Of a stretch of DNA of 64,000 nt, positions 1 to 12,615 are shown piece by piece. The notes under the pieces are model-generated. The model worked only from the letters and a program-made list of their open reading frames with translations, searched no databases and was not told where the DNA came from. Source of the stretch: Cacajao melanocephalus (taxonomy: Eukaryota > Chordata > Mammalia > Primates > Pitheciidae); contig CAUYLG010075740.1 in assembly GCA_963573385.1 (NCBI GenBank), forward strand, positions 1 to 64,000, given 5' to 3'. The translations under genes were made by a program, and so were the position numbers. Position 1 is the stretch's first letter; every line of letters starts with the position of its first letter.

Positions 1-138
1 GCCTGGGCAGTAGAACAAGAATCCTGTTCTCTCTCCCTCTTTTTCTTCCTCTTTCTTTCTCTCATACATTCTTTTTCTTTCTTTCTTTCACTCTCACTTT
101 CTTTCCTCTCTTTTTCTTTCTTTCAAAAAAAAAAAAAA
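1..138 (+). mobile_element. Alu 3' end with pyrimidine-rich tail, cut by window edge
   Basis: The first 27 bases match the last bases of an Alu right arm (GCCTGGGC...AGAACAAGA). They run into a CT/TTTC-rich tract (about 28-124) and then 14 A (125-138). The rest of the element lies left of the window. The tail is unusual because a long pyrimidine tract sits between the Alu body and the A run, probably from microsatellite expansion. Confidence 0.75.
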
Positions 139-1031
139 GAGGTACAAATGTCATGAAAATATAAGTGGAGTTTTGGGGTTTTTGTTGCCTGATAACAATG
201 ATCAAGCCTGATCACCTTGTTGCTTTGGTGTTGCTGGCAGAGCCTTTTGTGGGAAGAACTGTGCTTAAGTATACAACTTAGTTTAGTAGGTCTTTTCACA
301 AAATGAGCCTCTCTGGACACAACCCTAAGGTACTTGGTTGATTTTTGCATTTTCAACATATTGGTTTAACTTCTCTATGTGCCACTAAAACTACACCACA
401 AATCAGCTGATTGTTTGACATCAAAGACTACCTGCCCCATCAGCCCCCCTTCTCTCTGAAAAAACAATTATTTTGTTGAACGTTTTTTGGAATCAGCTAT
501 TCAGGCTTCTGCTAGACACGTGCTTGACTTGGCAAGCAATGTATGCAATGACAGAGACTGGTGTAAATGCTTTTGTGCACTAATACATATCTATGTGTGT
601 TTAGGCACAAATACCTATTTAGGTATGTATGAAATTGTATAAAACATTGAGGCACAAACTAACCCTTGACACCTGTGATTCAGAGCAATTTTCCATCTGA
701 AAAATTTCCAATTCCTTGATCTTAATTATGTCTCCATTTAAGTCAAAACCTACTTTTACTCTCTGCAGGGGATCATCATTAATGATCTATGATTTGTGTC
801 TCAAGAATTTCTTTGTTGTGGGGTCTCCTCCTAATCACTGAATTCCCTTTGAGTATAAGTAGATTATTCCACAAAATATTTTAAGATTTTCTTTACCGAC
901 TGAAATATTCTCATTTTGTCATTTTGTCAGAACCCTTTTTGATAACTAACAACCTAATCCACTTCTGGGCAGTATATGTTAATGACATAGAAAGTTCTCC
1001 TTCCAGGAAGCCCTCTGCCAGGACAGAAGGC
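139..1031. other. Unassigned AT-rich DNA
   Basis: No repeat, exon or RNA gene was recognised. A 78-codon minus-strand frame (123-359) begins in the low-complexity tail's neighbourhood and has no recognisable product. Confidence 0.5.
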
Positions 1032-2130
<1,099 letters not shown>

Positions 2131-2486
2131 TTTAATTGACAAATAAAATTGTATATATTTATGATGTACACCATGATGTTTTGAAATATGTATACATTGT
2201 GGAATGGCTACTTAAAGCTTTACATTACCTTACATACTAAAATTGTGTGGTGAGAACACTTAAAATCTACTCTCTTAGCAATTTTTAAGTATACAGTACA
2301 TTGTTATTGTCACCACGTTGTACAACAGATCTCTTGAACTTATTTCTCCTGTCTAAATGAAATTTTGTATCCTTTGACCAACATCTTCCCAACCATCTCC
2401 CTGCTTAGCCCCTGGTAACTACCTTTCTACTCTATTTTTATCAGTTCAACTGTTTTAGAATCCACATATAAGTGAGATCATGTAGT
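2131..2486 (+). mobile_element. L1: Old L1 (L1M) 3' UTR fragment
   Basis: Matches the old L1 3' untranslated region in order: AATTGACAAATAAAATTGTA, GGTGAGAACACTTAAAATCT, CATTGTTATTGTCACCACGT, and CACATATAAGTGAGATCATG at the right end. Only the UTR is present, with no coding sequence. Subfamily is likely L1MA/L1MB but not resolved. Confidence 0.85.
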
Positions 2487-2574
2487 GTCTTAGTCCATTT
2501 TGTTGTAAAGGAATAACTGAGGCTGCATTTTTTATAAAGAAAAGAGATTGGCCAGGTGTGGTGGCTTACACCAC
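2487..2574. other. MaLR LTR-end remnant joined to a 24-bp Alu 5' stub
   Basis: Positions 2487-2550 resemble the antisense end of a MaLR LTR (CTTAGTCCATTTTG, then TTATAAAGAAAAGAGAT). They join directly to 24 bases that look like an Alu 5' end (GGCCAGGTGTGGTGGCTTAC). The rest of the Alu is missing. Both assignments are short and tentative. Confidence 0.45.
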
Positions 2575-3012
2575 TTGCTAATTGCTTCTTTAGCTTCAGT
2601 TTACTGACTTAAGATTAGCTATAATAATTCAATTACCTTCACATTTCATAACTAATTAGTGACAGCAAGTGCCAGTCAATACCAGGAAGCACCACCTGCA
2701 TAGATACCTGCTCTGCATATGTGTGTGCCTGTGCATGAGTGTGCAAGCTCACAGCCATCCGAACAGGGATGTCATCACATTTATGAAGACATAAATTTGA
2801 GGAAGTATTTATTAAACAAAGTTTAAAAATACTTGTTAATTTTCACAAGAAAATTATTATGTTGGAATATCACCTTACCAAATGGGTCACCAAGCATTTA
2901 TTTTTTTCACTGACATCTTTTAAATTTTTTTGCATGTTCTTAAGAACCTTTTTTGCAAATATAATCTACACCCAGAAATAGTAGATAAACTTAGAATGGG
3001 CTCCATTGTATT
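2575..3012. other. Unassigned DNA
   Basis: No recognised element. A weak TGTGTG-type stretch lies near 2717-2745. Confidence 0.45.
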
Positions 3013-3180
3013 TTCACATCTATTATCTTATTTTATACTGATCCTGTGAGCTACGATCATAGGATAGTGTCATTTTTATCTAAATGGTGAAGAAGAAGCT
3101 CAAAGGAAAATAAATAACATGTCTAACATCACAGAATTTGTTGGGGGAGATACTAAGACTAGAAGCCAAATCTCTTGCCA
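3013..3180 (-). mobile_element. MIR: MIR, degraded
   Basis: Reads as antisense MIR: CATCTATTATCTTATTTTAT, a TTTTTATCTAAATGGTGAAG block, and CTAACATCACAGAATTTG, which corresponds to the antisense of the tRNA-related half. Heavily diverged. Confidence 0.6.
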
Positions 3181-3984
3181 CCTAAAACAAAGATAATACA
3201 GCAGTAGGCTTTCTTTGAGATACAGTTGTACACAAACACAAATGGTCTGTCACTTTGTTAAACTACACAATTCTTTCTAAAACTAAAATTTTTAGATTAT
3301 CCACTTGGTTTCACCTTTAATTCTTCCTTACTCTGATCTGGGGAATTAGGTGTTAGGAGCAAATGAAACAGATGTCTTGTTGAAGATTTTGATGACAGGA
3401 ATTTCTCCTACACCAGAATGAATTAGTTTCATAACAACAATACAGCTCAGTGATGAGATTTAGTGGATTTTGCATTCTTACGCAGTAAAAAGCCTTCCTT
3501 ATATGAAGCTAATCTCCAGGATTTGATAACCCATCACAGGTCAGGTTACAATCTGAAGCCAAAGTCAGTGGTTTTCACCACCCAAGAAGAATCTCTGAAT
3601 TGCGCTGCCTAGAAATCTGATGACACTTGTAAAATGGAATTTATGTGCAATAAGGGATCTATCCATTTATCAGCCAATAGTGACATGAGGTGACTTTGTT
3701 CACAGACAATTACAAAATTTCCATTTGTATTTACAGTTCTCCACAAAGTTTATAATTACATATTCTGTGCCCAACCCTAACCTCTCTCAAGTTTTCTCAC
3801 CTGCCTGCTGGACATTATACTAAACTATCTACCATTTGTTCAAATGTTGCATTAAAAAGTAAACACACTGTCTTCCATCTTCTACCTAAAACCAACTTCC
3901 ACTCATAACTGCATTTCTGATGGAGCTTCCACAATTTTCTTGGCCCCTCTCGGCTCAGAAATTGTAATCACGTTTTGCTTTAAC
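3181..3984. other. Unassigned unique DNA
   Basis: No repeat or gene recognised. It contains only scattered CpGs. Confidence 0.45.
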
Positions 3985-4140
3985 TTCTTTCTTGACCTCT
4001 GCCTTCAAACAGTCCCCAAGTACTGGCAATTCTTTCTTCGTGGTGGCCCTTCCTTTCCAACACCCTGGACAGGGCCTCAGTCAGGCCTAATTCCTGAAGG
4101 AGCATAACAGCCTCCTACCTGCTTGCCTGTGGGCTGGGCC
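3985..4140 (+). mobile_element. L2: L2 fragment (probable)
   Basis: A CT-rich block resembles the 3' part of L2 ORF2, including AACACCCTGGACAGGGCCTC and AACAGCCTCCTACCTGC, in the spacing usual for L2. Strongly diverged. Confidence 0.5.
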
Positions 4141-4584
4141 TATAGGAACAAGTTCAGACGTGTCCAAGACTTATTTAGAATTACACCTCCCCCAACCTCT
4201 CCCCACTCTTCTCCCTGGAGAATAGGGCACATTCAGTGCTCCATTACTCATTTAACCCAAGACCTGCTTTCTTTTCCATGATCTGATGAAGTGTTCTAGT
4301 CGGGCACTTTTTTTGTCAGCCTCCTCAGGCTCCATCAGAGGTAACCGCTCTAACCGTGGGCTTCTCAGATGGTTATAACACAGGAGTCCATCTTATCTAA
4401 CCTGACAGAATAGCTGCCCGCTAGCGCTTTTCCAGCAACACTACCTCCAACTCATGGCTTTTCCATAGACCTAGCAAAATCTCAGCCCCTAGAAGTGACA
4501 TAGTGACCTCTCCTTTGTTATTATAGCTCATTATTAATTATAACAAAAGATTTGTCTGTAATGCAACGTGTTTAGTTTCTAGTT
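4141..4584. other. Unassigned DNA
   Basis: Slightly GC-richer than the surroundings, with nothing recognised. It may include further decayed L2. Confidence 0.4.
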
Positions 4585-4875
4585 ATGAAACCAATACTTT
4601 TTTCAGAAACTCAGAAAATACAGAAAGGGAAAGAAAAAAGTCACTTAAAACATTTTGCATTTTTTTCTTCTCTCTGACCACATCTTACATCCCTTCCTGT
4701 ATCTTAGCTATTTTACAATGTTATTAAACTATCTATACAGTCTTCTGATGTAATATCACCAATTGCCTATTTTTGGGAATTTAATTTGTTCCTAAAATTC
4801 TGCCCTTAGTAATAAGCTCATGATGAATATCCTTAATAAGGAAGTTTACTCACAATTCTGAGAGTATCTATTTTA
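4585..4875 (-). mobile_element. L1: Old L1 (L1M) ORF2-end/3' UTR relic
   Basis: Antisense L1M features: GAAACTCAGAAAATACAGAA near the left, then TTTAATTTGTTCCTAAAATT and ATGATGAATATCCTTAA, which correspond to the antisense of the last part of ORF2. No open frame survives. Confidence 0.5.
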
Positions 4876-4969
4876 CCACAGTTTTACTAGCACTGAAGAT
4901 CATGTCTGCTTTTCAAATATCTAAACAGGTATTTCACTAACAAAGAAGGTGGATGCTTTCATATTTATT

Positions 4970-5279
4970 TATTTTTTATTTTTATATTTTGAGACAGAGT
5001 CTCACTCTGTCACCCAGGCTAGAGTGCAATGGTATGATCTTAGCTCACTGCAACCTCAGCCTCCTGGGTTCAAGCAATTCTCCCTGCCTCAGCCTCCCAA
5101 GTAGCTGGGATTACAGGAACCTGCCACCACGCCTGGCTAATTTTTTTGCATTTTTAGTAGAGACGGGGTTTCACCGTGTTGGCCAGGCTGGCTGGTTTCA
5201 AACTCCTGACCTCAAGTGATCTGCCCATCTCTGCCTCCCAAAGTGCTGGAATTACAGGCCTGAACCACCATGCCCAGCC
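4970..5279 (-). mobile_element. Alu: Alu, full length, with target duplication
   Basis: A complete antisense Alu from the T-rich tail (about 4970-4990) to the 5' end CACCATGCCCAGCC. It is flanked by TCATATTTATT at 4959-4969 and 5280-5290, an exact 11-bp target-site duplication. Confidence 0.96.
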
Positions 5280-5290
5280 TCATATTTATT

Positions 5291-5625
5291 AACAAATTAT
5301 AATTTTTTTCTTAAATTATAATACTATATAAATTACCCTTTTAATATGAGTATTTCTGTAAGGGGCTTTTACAGATTAAATATGTCAATTCCTTGTAGTA
5401 TGTTTTGCAACCTTTTTTATATCTTGTCATGTGCCCATTAGTGTTTATTATATGTGCTGTCATGGAATATTTAAACCTTACAATACTTTTTGGAGTGAGC
5501 AATCAATAGGTCATCTGTGACTTTTACAAAAATCACTTCAGTGGAGAGGTTTGTATGAGATTCAAGTTGCCAGAGCTGAAATGTGAATGAAAAGTGAAGA
5601 ATTGTTTAAAAATCTAATATTCAAG
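5291..5625. other. Unassigned AT-rich DNA
   Basis: Nothing recognised. Confidence 0.4.
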
Positions 5626-6044
5626 TGATATGGTTTGGATGTTTTGTCACCTCCAAATCTCATGTTAAATGCGATTCCCCAGTGTCGAAGGTGGGGCCTG
5701 GTGGGAGATGTTGGATCATGAGGGCAGATTCCTCATGAATCGTTTAGCTTCATCCCCTTGGTGATAAGTGAGTTCTCCCTCTATTAGTTTCTGAGAATGC
5801 TGATTGTCTAAAAGGAACCCGGGGCTCCTTCCTCTCTCTCTTGCCCCCTCTCGCCATGTGATATACAGGCTCCCCCTTTGCCATCCGTCACGATTGTAAG
5901 CTTTGTGAGACCCTCACCAGAAGCAGATGCTGACACCACGCTTCCTGTACAGCCTGCAGAACCATAGGCCAAAATAAACCTCTTTTCTGTATAAAATACT
6001 CAGTCTTGGGTATTCCTGTATAGCAATGCAAATGGATTAACACA
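5626..6044 (+). mobile_element. MST: MaLR solo LTR, MST/THE1 type
   Basis: About 419 bp, starting TGATATGGTTTGGATG and ending GGATTAACACA, with the TG...CA ends of an LTR. It contains the polyadenylation region CAAAATAAACCTCTTTTC near 5971. No internal retroviral sequence lies beside it, so it is a solo LTR. CAAG occurs directly outside both ends as a possible short target duplication. Confidence 0.9.
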
Positions 6045-6804
6045 CAAGAGAGAAAAGGAAGAATAGAGAAAAAACAGGGTCCACTGAAATAACTTAGTAT
6101 TGTATGTTTGGTAGTTTGCATTTTCAGATGTGGGAAGAAGATAAAACTGAGGGAACAAGATTCCAGAAGAATGAAACTTATGTGAGACTGAAAATTCAGG
6201 CCGAAAGGAGTAGATTTTAAAAGGATGAAAGAGTTTCTTTCTCAGGATTGACAGATTCCTGATGATACAGATATGTAGGGATTGTGGGAAGACAAAAGAA
6301 GAAAACAAATTACCATTGTCCTCTGCAGAGTATTTGTCTTTGTTTGTTTGCTAAGACCAGAATAAAAAGAAAAAGAATGGGCTCAGAAACGAAAAACCAA
6401 TACCTGATATTTGAGAACCATAAGAAATACTTTTCCTTTGGAATCACAGAGTTTGGTTTTTATAAATTTTTTCAAAAACATACAGGCTTTTGCCTCCAAG
6501 GTAAAGATTCAAAATTAATTTAAAGAGGCATTCTAAATATGTTTAAGGAGATTAAAAAAAAAAAAAAGATAAAACTGATTTAAACAGGAATTTGTAAGAA
6601 AAGTTTTAAAAAATTATTTTAAAAGAAAATAATAAGTTAAAAAGGCATACCTAATATCTCATTAATATTCTCTACAAAAAAAAGTGATTAGGATCATGAA
6701 GTATAAAGTTTCAATTATTCAACAGGTGACAGTATTTCCTAAGAAATGCTAAGAGAAAAAAATACCAGACCTGAAAAAAAACTAGTCCTTAAGGTAATAG
6801 TGGC
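6045..6804. other. Unassigned A-rich DNA
   Basis: Purine-rich on the plus strand with several A runs (for example 6553-6567). Two frames of about 79 and 102 codons overlap the LTR edge or low-complexity DNA and have no recognisable product. Confidence 0.4.
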
Positions 6805-7278
6805 AGCACATTGTATCTGCTGTAACAAATTACTACAAATGTAGTGGCTTTAAACAACACAAATTCATTATCTTACAGTTCTGGAGGCGAGCAGTCCAAA
6901 ATGGCTTCCCACTCGGCTAAAACCAAAATGTTGATAAGGTGGTGTCTCTTCTGAGGGCTCTATAGAAAAACCTGCATCTATGCCTTTTCCAGTGCTTGGT
7001 TGCCCCCAGAATCCCTTGGCTTGTGCTCCCTTTCCCTCATCAAAGCCAGCAGTGAAGCATCTTCAGAGTTCTCCCTCATGCACTTTTTTGACTGCCCCTT
7101 TAATTTACGGGAACCCTCATGATCACACAGAGCTCTGCTGGATAATCCAGGTTAGTCTTTCCATCTCAGGAACCTTATCTTAACCATATCTACAGAGTCT
7201 TTTTCCATGCAAGTAACATACAGCTTCCAGGGGTTAGAACATGGACATCTTTGGGGGGTCATGATTCTGCCTACCCCA
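6805..7278 (-). mobile_element. Old solo LTR (family not resolved)
   Basis: The left part has CTGCTGTAACAAATTACTAC, GTGGCTTTAAACAACACAAA and TCTTACAGTTCTGGAGG. The right end is GTCATGATTCTGCCTACC. Read on the minus strand this is an LTR-like unit with a polyadenylation-type 3' end. It is a common ancient human repeat; I recognise the consensus but not the family name with confidence. Confidence 0.75.
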
Positions 7279-7426
7279 GCAGTCTATATGGTATCAAACA
7301 TAACTAAAAGGTTTGTTGAAGTCCCTCATTTGGTGGTAAAATACACAGGTGAGCAGGACATCCTTCTCCTATTTAAAAACAAACACAAAAGCAAAAAACT
7401 ACCTATATACTTGATGTATATAATGT

Positions 7427-7702
7427 ATTTTTTTGGGACAGAATCTGGCTCTGTCACCCAGACAGGAGTACAGTGGCATGATCTTGGCTCACTGCACCTC
7501 TGCTTTCTAGGTTCAAGTAATTCTTGTGCCTCAGCCTCCCAAATAGCTGGGATAACAGGAGTGTGCCACCACGCCCAGCTAATGTCTTTAATTTTTAGTA
7601 GTGTCAGGGTTTCACCATGTTGGTCAGGCTAGCCTCAAGTAATCTGCCCTCCTTGACCTCCCAAAGTGCTGGGATTAAAGGTGTGAGACACTGCACCCAG
7701 CC
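7427..7702 (-). mobile_element. Alu: Alu, full length, diverged
   Basis: An antisense Alu from the T tail to GCACCCAGCC. It is more diverged than the other Alus here. TGATGTATA-like words on both sides suggest a decayed target duplication. Confidence 0.92.
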
Positions 7703-8834
7703 TGATGGATAATTTAAATGCTAAACTGATTTTCCTTAATCCATATGTGCCTAATATGTTGAGATGGAGGGCAGCAAAAGCAGAGAGAACCCTCAATACC
7801 AAAATAGAGTTTGAAACCCTTGAATAAAGACTTTGAGTAGACTATGAATCCAAAGTTGTGACCAGCCCTGAACTTTCCAACAGCCAAACCAATCTTGTCT
7901 CATGATCAGCCCCTAATAAGCACAAGGCTTCAGTGTCTCTGTTTTGTTTATAGCCCACTCCCTGGTCACTTTCACCACTTCTCAACTTACCTGTGGTGCT
8001 GACCATCTTGCACTCCACTGTCCACCGTCTTGAACTTGTGCTGATGTCTGACCTCGGTTTCTTTCCACCTCAGTTTCCTACCTGGTTATGAGTTATCTGT
8101 GGGCACCAGGAGTTTATCAACTTCCGACCTACTTTGGGTATTGAGCTGCAGAAGCTCTTACCTAATATTTGTTCACCTACCCAACATTCCTTCCAGGTTG
8201 ACCCTGGCATCTATGGGAAGGCAGGTCAGAAAGTCTTGTAAGTTCTCTCTGTGACTTTTAGTTGAAAAATGAATTCCGTTCTGCTATGACAGTAGCCAGT
8301 TCAGGAACATTTCAGATACAGGACAAACTCCAACTAATCATTTTGACCAAAAAGTCCATGGGAATGCTTTTATCCCTCTTAGCTTTTGTTTAGCACACCT
8401 TCTCCTCACTTCTTGAACCTGTATTACTGCCTATTATATGTGTGGCACTGTTCCAAACACACCTGCCACGGAAGGTATTGAAGTGGTAGAGGGATCCAAG
8501 TGATGATTCTTTGGGTAGTATGGGTATTACATATGAGGATTCTTGCTATGTAACCAAAGAGATTCTTCCTTGGCTCCTGGAATATTCCTCTCCTGAGTAG
8601 GCAGAATAATATGAGCAGGGAACCCAGAAGCTGAGGGCAAACCAGACAAGAAAGTCACCTAGATTAGGACAGAGTAAGATGTAAAATCATATATAAAAAC
8701 TGTCAAAATCTAGGGAAAAAAGTCGAGTCAAAGGTCAAAAGGAAAATCTATCAGTTTCTCACATTTTGTGAGTAAATCAAGACAGAAAATAGGATTCAGA
8801 TCAACAGCAATAATAACAAAAATTCAAGAGTTCT
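7703..8834. other. Unassigned DNA
   Basis: No feature supported. A patch at about 8425-8465 (TATATGTGTGGCACTGTTCC) could be the end of an L2 or MIR. Confidence 0.4.
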
Positions 8835-9010
8835 TTATCAGGTATTGGGCTAAATATTTTACATGCGTTATTTCAACTAATTTCCTTAAGGACATAATTA
8901 ATACAGAGTGCTAATATTACCCCTGTTTTACAGGAAGCTTAGATAGATTGAAGTCACGGTGCTGGTAGGTGCTAAAGTGAGTTCTGTCGGCCTCATACAT
9001 CTGAGCTCGT
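8835..9010 (-). mobile_element. MIR: MIR
   Basis: Antisense MIR: GGGCTAAATATTTTACATGC, the ATTACCCCTGTTTTACAGGA core, then GTCACGGTGCTGGTAGGTGC. Confidence 0.75.
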
Positions 9011-10759
9011 ACCCTCCATATCTCCCTCCTGGGAGGGCACAAGCACAGAACAGGATGGGCAGTGTTGAGCAAGGATGGGGGGACCATTTCCAGGATTTTC
9101 AACCAAAATAGGCCCTAATTGGGTGCTAGTTATATGATACATGGTTGAAGTGGTTCAATTTAAGGGCTCAGAATAATGCCGGATTGAAAATTCTCCACTA
9201 ACATACAAATACTCTGAAGATTGTCAATTATCAGTTAACAGTTTAGCAAGGAAACAGTTAATTAGTAGAGTTCTGGTGAGAATAGTAATCAAGATAGATG
9301 CCTATCTATTCTTAGAAAGTGTTCCTATTAAAGAAAGTAGGATATTTCATGGTGTGTCCAACTGCTAGGCTGAAAAATTCAGTTTGGCAGCCATGTTATA
9401 TTTGGTATAATTTGCCAGCTCCTCCCACAGGCCTAATTAGATGCTTGTTAAATGCGAAGAAAAGGAAGAGGAACACCAGAGGAGAGAAAAGCTTGAGAAA
9501 ACCAGAGTACTTGTATTCGAAGAAGGGATTATTACATTTGAATGGGATTAAGGATACAGTCTTTAAGAACCTGAACATTGTTGTGAACCTTGAAGAAAGT
9601 GATGAACGTGAATTCACGGGAAAAGAGTGGGAAAATATGTCAGTTGGAGAGTATATGAGTAAAGTTACAAGAGCAAAAATTAAAACTTGCAAGGAGCTTG
9701 TTGTAAGATCAGCTTTGTCAAAATGAAGACATATAGTCGAAAGCTCCAGGAGGTCACTATTGTGAATGATGAAGGCGGGACTGCAGGTTTACATTGACCC
9801 ACTTTAGGTCCCTGTTCTAGGAGCTGGTGCATTGGCAAGTGATAGAGAAAGCGGGGCAGAAGAGTAACAAACTCCAGGCTGCTGAATGTGGGCTGCCCTT
9901 GCTCACAGAAAGGGAAGCTTGCCTGTGTGCCTCAGGAAGAGGAGATGGTTTGTTTGATCATGAACTGCTCCATCGATCGTGGCTTGCGTCCTGATAGAGA
10001 TCAGGGTCTCCAGCGGCATTCTCTTAATACAAAGGACCGCTCCCCTATCTGAGCTCCATCCACACGACCACACGGTCTGTCCTGCCAGATGGAGTACATT
10101 TTTCACATAATGCACTTGGCAGTAAAAGAAAATCTATTTTAAGCTGACTGTTCATTTTTCACAATGTGCATTACAAAAGCATTGGTATAGCCCAATTTAT
10201 TTATAAGTGGACTTAAAACATTTTAAAACACAAAGAAGCTATTCTGCTAAATGCTGACTCCTGGGAGTTGGGTTCCTGTATGGGAGAGCGAGATTTGGTG
10301 TCTTTATACCTATCTTTAAAAATGTATAAAACAGGCAGGATTCAGGTTGAAGTATAACAGACTTATGGGGTCCTAACCCATGGAATGGAAAGACCACACA
10401 ACAGAGGGATTGGAACTTATTAGTGGGGATGGATGAGCCACTCTGTGGTTTAGGCTGAAATGCCTGGGATTGCTTTTCAAGTGTTTTAAATTTGATAATA
10501 TACATACATATATAGGCACACACATATATTAAAAAACCAAATGTATTTGCCAAAATTTTTCCCCTGTCTCTGTTCTCTAACCCATATGGATCTTAAATGT
10601 TTGTAATCCATATGTCTGTGATGTGTTCACACAAAGCCCTCTGAGGACTGGCTTGTAAAAGATTGCCCTCTGAGGACATTTCTACCAAACTAAAAGTTGT
10701 CACATTTTCCTCAAGCTCAGGCCCTGATGCTTTGTCTCTGCTTTCTCTGAGTAATGCGG
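9011..10759. other. Unique DNA with a 135-codon open frame and retained CpGs
   Basis: No repeat recognised. An ATG-started plus-strand frame of 135 codons runs 9319-9726. Its product is lysine-rich, has a KKRKR-like patch near residue 49, and matches no family I know. There is no visible exon signal context, so I do not call a gene. Positions 9740-10090 carry about ten CpGs, more than nearby DNA. The region could be conserved non-coding DNA. Confidence 0.4.
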
Positions 10760-10930
10760 AATAAAAGAATGGTGGACTTTTGAAGTCAAACCTTAATTCA
10801 TTCTTAAATCTCTACTTTAAGGATGTGAGCCACATAACCTCTCTTTAGGTTTCTTTTTTCTCATTCAGGAAAGGCAGTAAGGAACTGAAGGCTCATTGGT
10901 GGCCCTTCTAGTTCTGGATCTAGGATGCTG
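10760..10930 (+). mobile_element. MIR: MIR-family SINE, degraded
   Basis: The order of blocks fits sense MIR: TTGAAGTCAAACCTTAATTC, GCCACATAACCTCTCTTTAG, TTTTCTCATTCAGGAAA, then CCTTCTAGTTCTGGATC. Confidence 0.55.
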
Positions 10931-11396
10931 ATGCCCCTCACCCAGCTGAGATTCAGGGACTTCCAGGTTTGCCAATCAGTTTCCTAACTTGCTCCTAACT
11001 CAAAGCTTCCTTTTCATGAATGTAGGAAATTATGGAAGGAACAAAATAAGTAAGGAGCCTTAGGTTTTAGTTAAGGGCAGTGCTTATCGCTGGTTAATGG
11101 AGGAGTTTATGTCTAGTTACTGAGAGAGACAACAGGGAAGAGAAAGTTACCCAGGGATCCAGAAAGGACACATGACTTAGCCTCTGACTCCTCCCTCTGA
11201 ATCTCGGACTGTTTGAAATTGAAAGCACCAAAGAAGGAGTGTCAGAGGAAGGAAGACATAAACATGAATCCAGTGATGTTCCTTACCTGGCTGCACCAAG
11301 GAAATCCCACACAGAGTAGGTGTACGCCAGAAATACAGAATTCAAATTCCCTCTGTTTTGCAGGTCACGTAGTTAAGCGAGAGCAAGAACAATGCA
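10931..11396. other. Unassigned DNA
   Basis: Nothing recognised. A 63-codon frame (11213-11404) is at chance length. Confidence 0.4.
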
Positions 11397-11465
11397 GGGG
11401 TTAAGAGTCTGCTATCGGCTAGGTTTCATATCAAATAGACTTGAGTTCAAATCTATTTATTTATC
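11397..11465 (+). mobile_element. MIR: MIR 5' fragment
   Basis: GGGGTTAAGAGTCTGCTATC and GACTTGAGTTCAAATC correspond to the A-box and B-box side of a sense MIR. The 3' half is not visible. Confidence 0.55.
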
Positions 11466-11586
11466 TCCCAATCAGTTGGAAGAATTTTGTATTTTAGCTA
11501 AAGATGCTTTGAAAATCATGAGTTGGAAAACTATAACATGGAGGCTGCTTACAGTGTAGGAGATGAGTCTAATACATCCCCTAGGG

Positions 11587-11930
11587 CAGGGGTCCCCAAC
11601 CCCCTGGCCACGTACTGGTACCAGTCCGTGTATGGTTTGTTAGGAAATGGGCCACACAGCAGGTCAGTGGCAGACAAGCAAGCATCGCTGCCTGAGGTCC
11701 ACCTCCTGTCAGATCAGCAGCGGCATTCAATTCTCACAGGACTGTAAACTCTACTGTGAATGGCACACGCAAGGGCTCTAGGTTGCACACTTCATAAGAG
11801 AATCTAACTAATGCCGTTGGTATGAGGTGGAATAGTTTCATCCGAAATCATTCCAACCCTGCCCACCATCCATGAAAAAATTGTCTTCCATGAAACCGGT
11901 CCCTGGTGCCAAAACGGTTGGGGACCGCTG
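11587..11930 (+). mobile_element. MER1: MER1 (hAT-Charlie) non-autonomous DNA transposon
   Basis: About 344 bp bounded by inverted ends: CAGGGGTCCCCAACCCCC at the left and GTTGGGGACCGCTG at the right. The internal blocks TCCTGTCAGATCAGCAGCGG and GAAACCGGTCCCTGGTGCC match MER1. The length is close to MER1B. No transposase is encoded and no clear 8-bp duplication is left. Confidence 0.92.
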
Positions 11931-12582
11931 CCACACAGGGAGCAAGAGATGCTGTCTAAGCTACAGCGCTAAAGCTCAGTATGTATGCCTCCATATATAT
12001 TTCCATGCCTGTCTAGGAAAACCAGATGGTAATTCTTACATTTAGGGCCGACTTGAAGTTACACAAAGCAACACCAGAGAGAGGAGAAAATGCAGAAGAA
12101 GAAAAAGCAGTGGTTAAGGTCTAATGTAATTAACGTGAAACACAAGTTGTTAGCACCAGTAGCCAATTCTCCTTTTCTGCAGTCCTCTCCAATCACTTTC
12201 CAGCCACCAGTCACACAGGAGCTTAAGGAATCAAAGGATGGAAAAGAGAGAATATATAACCAAAGTCTACAGCAGATGCCTTTTCAGGAGGCTCTGTAAA
12301 AGCTGGAGCTGCAGCAATTGTCTCATTCGTCCTTTGCCGGTTTTATTGAGTATATAACGGCAAGAGAATACATGCAAGGACCTAGAGGAGTGTTTTCAAT
12401 CTGTGCCTCATGGTGGCTTCTATCTGTTCCTCAATGAAGAGGAAGAGGTGTGAAGCAGAGTGGTGGCCAGGAAGGAAGTTCTTGGGAGCCCTCGGTCCCC
12501 TTTCCCTGTTTAAACCAAAGGAATGTTGCTTTTATCAGCTTTAGCTATTCTTCTAAAGTTGTATTTGAAGAAAGGATGCAGC
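11931..12582. other. Unassigned DNA
   Basis: Nothing recognised. Confidence 0.4.
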
Positions 12583-12614
<32 letters not shown>

Positions 12615-12615
12615 T
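12583..12615 (+). repeat. (TAA)n microsatellite
   Basis: About 11 uninterrupted TAA units, likely polymorphic in length. Confidence 0.97.
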
